64,000 bases of DNA, taken from assembly GCA_013297875.1 (NCBI GenBank), contig JAAFIW010000008.1, forward strand, positions 62,001 through 126,000, given 5' to 3'. This DNA comes from Comamonadaceae bacterium (lineage in GTDB: Bacteria > Pseudomonadota > Gammaproteobacteria > Burkholderiales > Burkholderiaceae_C). Below, piece after piece: positions 26,886 to 35,307 of the stretch (positions within the stretch are counted from its first letter, which is position 1; every line of letters begins with the position of its first letter). The notes beneath the pieces were generated by a model, which searched no databases, was not told where the DNA came from, and saw only the letters and a program-made list of their open reading frames with translations. The translations under genes were made by a program, and so were the position numbers.

Positions 26886-28970
26886 TCAATTGAAATCGAT
26901 CTGCAGCCCGGCGGTCAGGCTGCGCGGGGCACCGGGAGCCACCAGGCTTTGGCCACCAATCTGAAATGCATTGGACGCGTAGACCTTGTTGGTCAGGTTG
27001 TTGATGGCCAGGCGCGCTTTCACATCGTTGCGACCATACTTTCCCTTCCATGTGATGCCAGCATCCAGCGTCGTGTAGCCACCGTAGCTCAGCAGATTCA
27101 GGGCGGCCGAATCGTAAAAATACTTGCCCGCGTAGTTCACCGTGGCAAAACCCCCGAAACCCTGCTCAGGCGCGTAATTCATCGACAGCGTTCCCGTGGC
27201 ATCCGGCACGCCGTTCAATCGTTTGCCCACCACGGCGGCGTTGGGGTTGGCCAAAACGGTACCTTTGGCTTTGCCGTAGGCCAGACTTGTTTCCCAGTCG
27301 TTGGCAAATGCCCACAGCACAGACGCATCAAAGCCCGTACGCCGCGTTTGGCCCGAATTGACAAAAATACCTGACCCCGCAGGAATTTCGCGAATCTCGT
27401 TGTCGCTGTTTAGCTGGAACACGGCGACATCTGCCTTGACCCCGGCAAACGGGCCGAAGGCGACGCCGATTTCTTTTTGTTTGAATACCGTGGGGTTGGT
27501 GTTGTTGGTTGCCGAGTAGAGGCCACGCACGTTCGCCAGCTGGAAGCCTTCGTTGTAGCTGGCTCTCAGATCCACCCCAGGGGCAACCAGGGAGCGCACA
27601 CCCAGCTTGGGGCTGGTTTTGCTGACGGTTTTCAAGGGCACGTTGCACGGTGGATCGGTGGCTGCCACCACCTCGGCGCTGCGCACGCCACAGGAACCGG
27701 TGTAGCGGTCGCTGCGCACGCCGATGGTCGGACGCAGGTAGGGGCTGGGGTTCCACTCGGCTTGGGCGAACAGGCCGCTGGAGTTAAACGCGTAATCACG
27801 ATCCTGCCTGAACACGGGTGCGGTTGTGCGCGCGCGCTGCGAGGTGCCGTCATAGAAGTCGAAACGCGTGGTCTCGCGGGTCTGCTCGTAGCCCGCGATC
27901 CATTTCAGTGGGGCACCAGCCAACTGGCTCAAGCCATTCAGACTGAAACCTGCGCCCACCACATCTCTCTGGTAGGTTTCGTCTCGCTGGCGCCAGGCGG
28001 TGGCGCTGACCGGGCGGGTAAAAAAACGGGTGTAGGTTTGCTGCGTACCGTAAATAAAACCCAGCAGTTTGATGCTGTCGGTCAGCCGATACGAGGCATC
28101 GGCGCGCAGGGTGCTGAAGGTTTTGTCGCCGCCGTCGTTTTGCGCCATTGGGCTTTTTCCATACGGGTCACCGCCTTGAAATTGGGCCAGCGGCAGGTAA
28201 CTGGCTGAATCCCACTTGCCTCTGTGCGAGCGTCCCGAGATCGCCACATCGCCCCGATCCAGATCCAGCGTGTAACGGCCTGACAGCGTGTAGCGGTCAT
28301 AGCCCGACTGCGGACGGAAGTCGTTGGTGGTGTAGAGCTGCGCCGCAAGATTCAGGTGACCCGTGCTCAATTTGTAACCACCGGCCAGCTGGGTATCGAC
28401 GGTGCGGTGTGAGCCCAGGCTGAAGTCAGCCAGCTGGTATTCGCCGCGCCGCCGCGTTTGCAAAAACACGCTACCTGCCCGGTTGTAGTTGCCCACCAGC
28501 ACGCTGCTGGGGCCTTTGACAACGTCTACGCGCTCTATCTCAAGCGGAATCACCACGTTCAGGTCGGCGTAACCGTCCGAGTGGGAAATGGCCTCATTCA
28601 ATGGAATGCCGTCCAGGACAAAGCCCAGGTCGCCGCCGTGGGCACCGCCGCCAAAGCCTCGCAACGAAATCACATTCACTACGCCACCCAGGCCGTATGT
28701 CATCACCCGCATTCCGGGTACACGTGACAACAGTTGCTCGGGCTGTGAGATGGCCTGATCGCGTATGTCTTGTGCGTCAAAGGTGGTTTGGCTGGCCGGC
28801 GAGCTGCTACTTTGCAGCAGCGCCTGGCCCTTGACTTCAATGGACTTGAGGGTGGGTGCGGGCGTATCGGTCTGCGCGTGGCTGAGGGTGCTGCAAAACA
28901 AGGCAGCTGCCGCAGCAACACACTGCACCGGCGAAGCTAACGGCAGGCGAATGTCGATTCGGAAGGGCAT
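26886..28970 (-). CDS. TonB-dependent outer-membrane receptor
   Basis: A 694-residue receptor: signal peptide ending ATLSHA-like (CSTLSHAQ), a TonB-box-like stretch (TLKSIEVKG), the plug domain with RVPGMRVMTYGLGGVVNVIS and LDGIPLNEAISHSDG, and a beta-barrel of about 22 strands ending in aromatic Phe-Asn (LQIDFN). The start has AAGGA at good spacing; a 20-codon upstream extension is rejected. It is the first gene of a four-gene unit with DUF4198 and two HupE-like proteins, so the likely substrate is a nickel or cobalt complex. I saw no cobalamin riboswitch or NikR box upstream. Confidence 0.92.
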   Translation of the reverse strand: MPFRIDIRLPLASPVQCVAAAAALFCSTLSHAQTDTPAPTLKSIEVKGQALLQSSSSPASQTTFDAQDIRDQAISQPEQLLSRVPGMRVMTYGLGGVVNVISLRGFGGGAHGGDLGFVLDGIPLNEAISHSDGYADLNVVIPLEIERVDVVKGPSSVLVGNYNRAGSVFLQTRRRGEYQLADFSLGSHRTVDTQLAGGYKLSTGHLNLAAQLYTTNDFRPQSGYDRYTLSGRYTLDLDRGDVAISGRSHRGKWDSASYLPLAQFQGGDPYGKSPMAQNDGGDKTFSTLRADASYRLTDSIKLLGFIYGTQQTYTRFFTRPVSATAWRQRDETYQRDVVGAGFSLNGLSQLAGAPLKWIAGYEQTRETTRFDFYDGTSQRARTTAPVFRQDRDYAFNSSGLFAQAEWNPSPYLRPTIGVRSDRYTGSCGVRSAEVVAATDPPCNVPLKTVSKTSPKLGVRSLVAPGVDLRASYNEGFQLANVRGLYSATNNTNPTVFKQKEIGVAFGPFAGVKADVAVFQLNSDNEIREIPAGSGIFVNSGQTRRTGFDASVLWAFANDWETSLAYGKAKGTVLANPNAAVVGKRLNGVPDATGTLSMNYAPEQGFGGFATVNYAGKYFYDSAALNLLSYGGYTTLDAGITWKGKYGRNDVKARLAINNLTNKVYASNAFQIGGQSLVAPGAPRSLTAGLQIDFN

Positions 28971-29171
28971 AGATAAATCCTTGTACGTGTGTGATGAAAC
29001 TGAAAGATATCTTACGTAGGCAATCGACAAGCAGATTCAATGACCCTGCAAGCTCGTGCGGATTGCGCAACGCTGCTGTCAGTGAGCAGGGTTAACCCAC
29101 CGCTTGTTTAGACCTTGCACCCTATAAACACGTGTGGTTACCTATGGCGTTCAGGATTCCTGCAAAATAGC

Positions 29172-29183
29172 ACGACCGTTCGT
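29172..29183. promoter_or_regulatory. candidate operator of the TetR regulator
   Basis: ACGACCGTTCGT is a near-perfect 12-bp palindrome (one mismatched pair) 26 nt before the ATG of the TetR gene. The form ACGA-N4-TCGT is like operators of TetR repressors of fatty-acid genes. Autoregulation of the TetR/acyl-CoA operon is the natural reading but is inferred. Confidence 0.5.
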
Positions 29184-29208
29184 TTATTTGCTCATTCATT
29201 TCACACCC

Positions 29209-29940
29209 ATGTCCGTCACCCCGTTGCTTGATAAAACCTCCCGCGTCACAGCACGCGACGGGCGTGCCTTGCAAAAAGGGCAACAGACCAAGGCCGTTAT
29301 CGTTGAAGCGGCCTTGGGCCTGGCCACGCAGATTGGCCTGGAAGGCCTGTCGATTGGCGCGCTGGCCGAGGTTACGCAGATGAGCAAGTCGGGCGTGTTT
29401 GCGCACTTTGGCTCGCGTGAGGAGTTGCAGATCTCGGTGATCCGCGAATATTTTTCCCGCTTTGAAGACGAGGTGTTTGCCCCCGCCATGCAGGCTTCGC
29501 GTGGCCTGCCACGGCTGCAGACGCTGTTTCGCAACTGGATGAACCGCACCACGGTGGAGATTGACTCCGGTTGCCTGTTCATCAGCGGCGCGGTGGAATT
29601 TGACGACCGACCCGGCCCGGTGCGTGATGCGCTGGCCGGTTCGGTGAAAACCTGGCTGGCGGCCATGCACCGCGCGGTGTTGCAGTCCATCGAGATGGCC
29701 CATTTGCGTGCCGATGCCGACGCCAGCCAGATCTCATTTGAAATTCACGCCTTGATTCTGGCGCTGCACTACGAGGCGCGGTTCTTGAAAACCCCAGGCT
29801 CAATTGCCCGCGCTCACGCGGCCTTTGACAACATTCTGGCGCGCTACGGCAGTGCCACAGCTGCCGCTGCCAGACATCCTGTTTCCCTTCCCAAGCTTTC
29901 CAAAGTCAACCGTTCCAAGTCCGATCTTTCCAAGGAGTAA
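29209..29940 (+). CDS. TetR/AcrR family regulator of the acyl-CoA operon
   Basis: A 243-residue regulator with the TetR N-terminal helix-turn-helix at about residues 26-70 (KAVIVEAALGLATQIG ... LAEVTQMSKSGVFAHFGSR), followed by a ligand-binding domain. The ATG at MSVTPLLDKTSRV was chosen; the frame is open 25 codons further but crosses the presumed operator. The stop is 2 nt before the acyl-CoA dehydrogenase ATG and its last codons (CCAAGGAG) give that gene its ribosome site, so the two are one transcript. An acyl-CoA ligand is inferred. Confidence 0.9.
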   Translation: MSVTPLLDKTSRVTARDGRALQKGQQTKAVIVEAALGLATQIGLEGLSIGALAEVTQMSKSGVFAHFGSREELQISVIREYFSRFEDEVFAPAMQASRGLPRLQTLFRNWMNRTTVEIDSGCLFISGAVEFDDRPGPVRDALAGSVKTWLAAMHRAVLQSIEMAHLRADADASQISFEIHALILALHYEARFLKTPGSIARAHAAFDNILARYGSATAAAARHPVSLPKLSKVNRSKSDLSKE

Positions 29941-29942
29941 CC

Positions 29943-31739
29943 ATGCCCAGCTACACCCCACCCCTGCGCGACATGCAATTTTTGATGCATGAAGTGTTCA
30001 AGGTCACCGACGAGTTCAAGGCGATTCCCAAGTACGCCGAAGCCGATGTGGACACCATCAACGCCGTGCTGGAAGAAGGCGGCAAATTCGCCAGCGAAGT
30101 GTTGCTGCCACTGAACATCAGTGGCGACCAGGAAGGCTGCAAGCTGGATCCCGTCACGCATGCGGTGACCACACCCAAAGGCTTCAAGGCGGCTTACGAC
30201 AAATACGTCGAAGGTGGCTGGCCCGCACTGAGCTGCGACCCCGACTTTGGTGGCCAGGGCCTGCCTTTGGTGGTCAACCAGTGCTTTTACGAAATGCTCA
30301 ACAGCACCAACCAGGCCTGGACCATGTACCCCGGCCTCACGCATGGTGCACACGCAGCCTTGCACACCCACGGCACCGACGAGCAAAAGCAGACCTACCT
30401 GCACAAAATGACCAGCGGCGAATGGACTGGCACCATGTGCCTGACCGAGCCACACTGCGGCACCGACCTGGGCCTGATGCGCACCAAGGCCGAGGCCCTG
30501 CCAGACGGCACCTACAAGATCACCGGCAACAAAATCTTCATCAGCGCCGGTGAGCACGACATGTCGGGCAACATCATTCACCTGGTGCTGGCCCGCCTGA
30601 CCGATGCGCCTCCCGGCATCAAGGGCGTGAGCCTGTTCATCGTGCCGAAATTCTTGGTGAACAAGGATGGCTCGCTGGGCGCACGCAACGGCATTTACTG
30701 CGGCGGCCTGGAGCACAAAATGGGCATCCACGGCAATTCCACCGCACAAATCGTGCTGGATGGCGCGATTGGCACCATGGTCGGCCAGCCCAACAAGGGC
30801 ATGCAGGGCATGTTTGTGATGATGAACGCTGCCCGCCTGGGCGTGGGCAACCAGAGCCTGGGCCTGACCGAGGTGGCTTATCAAAACGCGCTGGCCTATG
30901 CCAAAGACCGCATTCAAATGCGCAGCCTGTCCGGCCCCAAGGCCACTGACAAGCCGGCCGACCCCATCATCGTTCACCCCGACGTGCGCAAGATGCTGCT
31001 GACCGCCAAGGCCTATGCCGAAGGTGGCCGTGCGCTGGCGATTTACTGCTCGGTGCTGCTGGACAAAGAGCACAGCCACCCCGATGAAAAAGTGCGCAAA
31101 GACAGTGGCGAAATGCTGTCGCTGCTGACACCCATCGTCAAAGCCTTTTTGACGGACAACGGCCATATTTCCACCAACGCCTGTTTGCAGGTGTTTGGCG
31201 GCCACGGCTTCATCAAAGAGTGGGGCATGGAGCAGTTTGTGCGCGACAACCGCATCAACATGATTTACGAAGGCACCAACACGATTCAGTCGCTGGACTT
31301 GCTGGGCCGCAAGGTGCTGGGCAACAACGGTGCCACGCTCAAGAAATTTGGCAAGCTGGTGGCCGCGCTGGTGGAAGAAGAAGGCGTGAACGAGAAAATG
31401 GCCGAATTCGTCAACCCGATTGCCTACCTGGGCGACCAGATGACCAAGCTGACCACCGAACTGGGCTTCAAGGGCTTTCAAAACGCCGACGAAGTGGGTG
31501 CCGCTGCAGTGGACTACCTGCGGGTGGCTGGCCACCTGGTGTTTGGCTACTTCTGGGCGCGCATGGCGCAAGTGGCGCTGCGCGAAATCGCGGCTGGAAA
31601 TGACGAGCCGTTCTACCAGGCCAAGTTACAAACCGCGCGTTTCTACTTTGCCAAGCTGTTCCCCGAAACCGCGACACTGATGCGCACCGCCCGCACCGGC
31701 TCCAGCGTATTGATGGAAACCGATCTGGCGTTGGCTTAA
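29943..31739 (+). CDS. acyl-CoA dehydrogenase, DmdC/FadE-like
   Basis: A FAD enzyme that oxidises an acyl-CoA to the 2-enoyl-CoA. The 598-residue protein has the N-terminal extension of the large ACAD subgroup (MPSYTPPLRDMQFLMHEV), the FAD/substrate segment MCLTEPHCGTDLGLMRT, the middle domain with GLEHKMGIHGNSTAQ, the helical domain QVFGGHGFIKEWGMEQ and the catalytic Glu in YEGTNTIQ at about residue 442, and a further C-terminal helical domain. This size is shared with 3-methylmercaptopropionyl-CoA dehydrogenase-like proteins, but chain length cannot be predicted. It is the first enzyme of the operon. Confidence 0.93.
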   Translation: MPSYTPPLRDMQFLMHEVFKVTDEFKAIPKYAEADVDTINAVLEEGGKFASEVLLPLNISGDQEGCKLDPVTHAVTTPKGFKAAYDKYVEGGWPALSCDPDFGGQGLPLVVNQCFYEMLNSTNQAWTMYPGLTHGAHAALHTHGTDEQKQTYLHKMTSGEWTGTMCLTEPHCGTDLGLMRTKAEALPDGTYKITGNKIFISAGEHDMSGNIIHLVLARLTDAPPGIKGVSLFIVPKFLVNKDGSLGARNGIYCGGLEHKMGIHGNSTAQIVLDGAIGTMVGQPNKGMQGMFVMMNAARLGVGNQSLGLTEVAYQNALAYAKDRIQMRSLSGPKATDKPADPIIVHPDVRKMLLTAKAYAEGGRALAIYCSVLLDKEHSHPDEKVRKDSGEMLSLLTPIVKAFLTDNGHISTNACLQVFGGHGFIKEWGMEQFVRDNRINMIYEGTNTIQSLDLLGRKVLGNNGATLKKFGKLVAALVEEEGVNEKMAEFVNPIAYLGDQMTKLTTELGFKGFQNADEVGAAAVDYLRVAGHLVFGYFWARMAQVALREIAAGNDEPFYQAKLQTARFYFAKLFPETATLMRTARTGSSVLMETDLALA

Positions 31740-31763
31740 ACCTTCACCCAACCGGAGACATTT

Positions 31764-32225
31764 ATGCAAAAACCGCGTTCAGCCCAGGTATTTATTGCTC
31801 AAGCAGCTATTATTTTAGGAGTGTTTTCACCCTCTGCCTGGGCTCAGATGAGCCCGGTGGGCAAGTGGCACTCGGTCGACGAGAAAACCAAAGAGGTCAA
31901 ATCGGAAATCACCATCACCGAATCGGGCGGCGTGCTGTCGGGCAAGGTCAGCAAATTGCTGCGCAAAGACGCCAAACAAGATGCGGTGTGCGATGAGTGC
32001 ACCGACAACCGCAAAGACAAGCCGATTTTGGGCCTGGAAATCATCCGCGGTGCCAAGAAAGACGCCAGCGAAGACGTGTGGACCGGCGGCAAGATTCTCG
32101 ACCCTGAAAACGGCAAGGAATACACGCTGAAGATGACCCCGCAAGACGGCGGCAAAAAGCTGGCCGTGCGCGGCAGCATCGGGCCGTTTGGTCGCACGCA
32201 GACCTGGGAACGCGTGAGCAATTGA
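31764..32225 (+). CDS. DUF2147 secreted protein
   Basis: A 153-residue periplasmic protein with a signal peptide (AAIILGVFSPSAWA-Q), then the DUF2147 core: GKWHSVDEKTKEVKSEITI, GVLSGKVSKLL, a CDEC pair, GGKILDPENGKEYTLKM and the lipocalin-like end TWERV. The family is often found inside fatty-acid degradation operons of Burkholderiales and has no proven function. The signal-peptide codons overlap a short dispersed repeat (TTGCTCAAGCAGCTAT, 31794-31809). GGAGA precedes the ATG. Confidence 0.88.
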   Translation: MQKPRSAQVFIAQAAIILGVFSPSAWAQMSPVGKWHSVDEKTKEVKSEITITESGGVLSGKVSKLLRKDAKQDAVCDECTDNRKDKPILGLEIIRGAKKDASEDVWTGGKILDPENGKEYTLKMTPQDGGKKLAVRGSIGPFGRTQTWERVSN

Positions 32226-32230
32226 GCCTT

Positions 32231-32376
32231 AGCTCCCTCCCCTTCCGGGGGAGGCATATCAGACTCCCTCCCCTTCCGGGGGAGGGTAGGGGTGGGGGCA
32301 AGCGGATCACGATGTCAATTTCCGCGTAGTGCATGCCCCCACCCCCGCCCTCCCCCGGAAGGGGAGGGGGCAAAAC
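32231..32376. repeat. inverted pair of C-rich repeat arms (MITE-like) before the fadN-like gene
   Basis: A 38-nt arm at 32266-32303 (CCCTCCCCTTCCGGGGGAGG then GGGGTGGGGGCAAGC-like) is matched by its reverse complement at 32331-32368, leaving 27 nt between them. A partial extra arm is at 32231-32254. The arms belong to the same family as those bounding the DUF559 gene at 34836-35268. Confidence 0.85.
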
Positions 32377-32400
32377 CGAATACCGAATACAAGGAAAACC

Positions 32401-34821
32401 ATGAGCAGATTCCAAGTCAAGAAAGTCGCCGTCCTCGGCGCGGGCGTGATGGGTGCGCAGATTGCGGCGCATCTGGTCAACGTCAAAGTGCCGGTGGTGT
32501 TGTTTGATTTGCCCGCCAAAGAAGGCCCCAAGAATGGCATCGTCAGCAAAGCCATCGAAGGCCTGAAAAAGCTCAAGCCCTCGCCGTTGGGCGTGGTCGA
32601 CGATGCGACCTTGATTGGCCAGGCCAATTACGAAGAGCATCTGGAGCAGCTGCGTGACTGCGACCTGATCATCGAGGCCATTGCCGAGCGCATGGACTGG
32701 AAGCACGATCTGTACAAAAAAATCGCGCCCTTTATTGCGCCACACGCGATTTTTGCGACCAACACCTCGGGTTTGAGCATCACCAAGCTGTCTGAGGCAC
32801 TGCCGGCCGAACTCAAGCCCCGTTTCTGCGGCATTCACTTCTTCAACCCGCCGCGCTACATGTACCTGGTGGAGTTGATTGCCACGCCCACCACCCAGCC
32901 CAGCATCCTGGACGATCTGCAAACCTTTGTGACCAGCGGCCTGGGCAAGGGCGTGGTGCGTGCCAAAGACACGCCCAACTTCATCGCCAACCGCGTGGGC
33001 ATTGCCGGCATGCTGGGTGTGATGAAGCAGGTGGAAAACTTCGGCCTGAGCTACGACGTGGTGGACGACCTGACCGGTAAAAAACTGGGCCGCGCCAGCA
33101 GCGGCACCTTCCGCACCGCCGATGTGGTGGGCCTGGACACCATGGCCCACGTCATCAAGACGCTGCAAGACAACCTGGATGAAAAGAGCGATCCGTTCTA
33201 CGGCAACTTTGCCACCCCACCCGTGCTCAAGGGCCTGCTGGAGGCCGGTGCGCTGGGCCAGAAAGCCGGCGCCGGTTTCTATAAGAAGGTCGGCCGCGAC
33301 ATTCTGCGTTTTGACGCCGAGAAGAAAGATTACCTGCCCAGCGGCGGCAAGGCCGATGAGGTCTATGGCCGCATGCTGAAAAAGCCCGCGGGCGAGCGCC
33401 TGAAGCTACTGCGCGAAAGCACCGGCGCACAAGGCCAGTTTTTGTGGGCCATCCTGCGTGACGGTTTCCACTATGCCGCCACGCATCTGGCCAGCATTGC
33501 CGAAACCGCCCGCGATGTGGACTTTGCGATGCGCTGGGGCTTTGGCATGAGCCAGGGCCCATTCGAGTTGTGGCAGGAAGCCGGTTGGTTGCAAGTGGCC
33601 AACTGGATCAAAGAAGACATTGACGCTGGCAAGGCCCTGTGCAAAGCGCCGCTGCCTGAGTGGGTGTTCAAAGGCCCGGTGGCCGACGCGGGTGGCGTGC
33701 ACACGCCTGCGGGTTCATGGGATGCGAGCACGATGAAATTCGTCGCGGTTCGCGCAACACCCGCCAGCGCCCGCCAGCATTTCCCTGAAACGGTGTTGGG
33801 CAGCCAGGCACCCAAGTTCGAGACCGCTGGCAAAACCCTGCACGAAGATGCCGCCATTCGCCTGTGGACACTCGACAGTGATGGGAGCCCCTCCGGTAGC
33901 GGAGTCGTCATCGCCTCCATCAAAACCAAAATGCACGTGATGAGCATGGAGGTGATGGCCGGCCTGGAACAAGCCATTGAACTGGCCGAAGCCAACTACC
34001 AGGGCGTGGTCATCTGGTCGGGCGATGAGCCTTTCTGCGCTGGGGCCGACCTGCAAGGCATGATGCCCGCCTTCATGGCTGGCGGCAAAGCCGCGCTGGA
34101 CGAAGCCCTGGGCGAGGTGCAACGCATCATCCTGCGCATGCGCTATGCCAATGTGCCGGTGATTGCCGCGATGCGCGGCCTGGCGCTGGGTGGAGGCTGC
34201 GAATTGGGCCTGGCTGCAGCCAGGCGCGTGGCCGCGATGGAAAGCTACATCGGCCTGGTGGAAGTGGGCGTGGGCTTGGTGCCTGGCGCTGGTGGCCTGA
34301 CGTACTTTGCCCGCCGCGCTGCTGAAAACGCAGCCTTCAGCACCGACAAAGACCTGCTGAAATTCGTCACCGACGGCTTCACCAACGCTGCCACCGCCAA
34401 GGTGGCCACCAGCGCCATCGAGGCGCGCAAGCTGGGCTATTTGCTGGACAGCGATTTGGTGGTGCCCAACAAAGACGAGCTGCTGTTTGTGGCGATCAAC
34501 GAAGCCAAATCCATGTTCACCAGCGGCTACCGCCCACCACACAAACGCCAGTTCCCCGTGGCGGGGCGCAACGGCAAGGCCACGATTCAAGGCCAGCTGG
34601 TCAATATGCGCGACGGCGGCTTCATCAGCCAGCACGACTTTCACATCGCTTCGCTCATCGCGGGTGTGGTGACCGGTGGTGATGTGGATGCGGGCACCTT
34701 GGTGTCTGAGGAATACCTGATGACGCTGGAGCGCCAGGCCTTCTGTTCGCTACTCACGCACCCCAAGACGCAGGAGCGGATCATGGGCATGCTCAGTACA
34801 GGGAAACCCGTCAGGAACTGA
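32401..34821 (+). CDS. 3-hydroxyacyl-CoA dehydrogenase / enoyl-CoA hydratase (FadN-like)
   Basis: A bifunctional beta-oxidation enzyme of 806 residues. The NAD-dependent 3-hydroxyacyl-CoA dehydrogenase comes first, with the loop VAVLGAGVMGAQIAAHL at residues 9-25 and the signature FFNPPRYMYLVEL, TPNFIANRVG. A crotonase domain follows at about 500-760 with FCAGADLQGM and GLALGGGCELGLA oxyanion-hole segments and VEVGVGLVPGAGGL. This order is that of Bacillus FadN and the opposite of E. coli FadB. It is expected to act between the acyl-CoA dehydrogenase and the thiolase of this operon. The ATG at MSRFQVKK was chosen; upstream codons come from a repeat. Confidence 0.93.
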   Translation: MSRFQVKKVAVLGAGVMGAQIAAHLVNVKVPVVLFDLPAKEGPKNGIVSKAIEGLKKLKPSPLGVVDDATLIGQANYEEHLEQLRDCDLIIEAIAERMDWKHDLYKKIAPFIAPHAIFATNTSGLSITKLSEALPAELKPRFCGIHFFNPPRYMYLVELIATPTTQPSILDDLQTFVTSGLGKGVVRAKDTPNFIANRVGIAGMLGVMKQVENFGLSYDVVDDLTGKKLGRASSGTFRTADVVGLDTMAHVIKTLQDNLDEKSDPFYGNFATPPVLKGLLEAGALGQKAGAGFYKKVGRDILRFDAEKKDYLPSGGKADEVYGRMLKKPAGERLKLLRESTGAQGQFLWAILRDGFHYAATHLASIAETARDVDFAMRWGFGMSQGPFELWQEAGWLQVANWIKEDIDAGKALCKAPLPEWVFKGPVADAGGVHTPAGSWDASTMKFVAVRATPASARQHFPETVLGSQAPKFETAGKTLHEDAAIRLWTLDSDGSPSGSGVVIASIKTKMHVMSMEVMAGLEQAIELAEANYQGVVIWSGDEPFCAGADLQGMMPAFMAGGKAALDEALGEVQRIILRMRYANVPVIAAMRGLALGGGCELGLAAARRVAAMESYIGLVEVGVGLVPGAGGLTYFARRAAENAAFSTDKDLLKFVTDGFTNAATAKVATSAIEARKLGYLLDSDLVVPNKDELLFVAINEAKSMFTSGYRPPHKRQFPVAGRNGKATIQGQLVNMRDGGFISQHDFHIASLIAGVVTGGDVDAGTLVSEEYLMTLERQAFCSLLTHPKTQERIMGMLSTGKPVRN

Positions 34822-34835
34822 CCCCGGAAGTTCCT

Positions 34836-34873
34836 CCTTCCCCTCCCGGGGGAAGGCAGGGATGGGGGCACGC
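34836..34873. repeat. left inverted arm of the DUF559 cassette
   Basis: A 38-nt arm starting CCTTCCCCT and ending GATGGGGGCACGC. It is inverted at 35231-35268 with about four mismatches. Its GGGGG lies about 9 nt before the DUF559 ATG, so the arm also supplies the only visible ribosome site. Confidence 0.88.
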
Positions 34874-34875
34874 TT

Positions 34876-35307
34876 ATGCGAAACCAATCCACGCAAACCG
34901 CTCAAATCCACGCGCGAACCCTTCGCCGGGAGATGACCGACTCTGAGCGCAAGCTCTGGGCAGGCTTGCGTAGTGAGCAGTTGAACGTGAAGTTTCGCCG
35001 TCAACACCCCTTGGGCAGCTACATCGCCGACTTTGCCTGCCTTAAGCCCAAGTTAATCGTGGAGTTGGACGGCTCACAGCACGTAGACCAAGCGGCCTAC
35101 GACGAGCGGAGAGACGCGTTTTTTCACAACCAGGGCTTTGCTGTGTTGCGATTTGCGTCGAATGAGCCAATTTTTAATCTTGAAGGGGTGTTGAGCGTGA
35201 TTGCTGGCCAGATATTGGTGCTTTCACACCGCGTGCCCCCATCCCAACCTTCCCCCGAAAGGGGAAGGGGCAATACCAAATGCCCCACTACCAGGAGCCT
35301 CCCATGA
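34876..35307 (+). CDS. DUF559 (Vsr-fold) nuclease-like protein in a repeat cassette
   Basis: A 143-residue protein of the DUF559 family, related in fold to very-short-patch-repair endonucleases. Visible elements are the helical start (ARTLRREMTDSERKLW), FRRQHPLGSYIADF with Asp52, and IVELDGSQH with Glu63, Asp65 and His69, which form the likely metal site. The cellular role of the family is not established. The gene begins 2 nt inside a 38-nt repeat arm and its last about 18 codons (VPPSQPSPERGRG) are read through the inverted copy of that arm. It separates fadN-like from thiolase and so looks like an insertion in the operon. Confidence 0.85.
   Translation: MRNQSTQTAQIHARTLRREMTDSERKLWAGLRSEQLNVKFRRQHPLGSYIADFACLKPKLIVELDGSQHVDQAAYDERRDAFFHNQGFAVLRFASNEPIFNLEGVLSVIAGQILVLSHRVPPSQPSPERGRGNTKCPTTRSLP
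35231..35268. repeat. right inverted arm of the DUF559 cassette
   Basis: The reverse complement of the arm at 34836-34873, starting GCGTGCCCCCATCCCAACC and ending GGGGAAGG. It lies inside the 3' end of the DUF559 frame. Confidence 0.88.

Noticed and set aside
28971-29208. Cobalamin riboswitch or NikR box upstream of the TonB receptor
   Set aside because: No B12-box-like sequence and no GTATGA-N16-TCATAC-type palindrome was seen.
29844-31571. A 575-codon minus-strand frame opposite the acyl-CoA dehydrogenase
   Set aside because: It is a GC-rich antisense shadow with very high His/Gln content; the plus-strand gene has complete family motifs.
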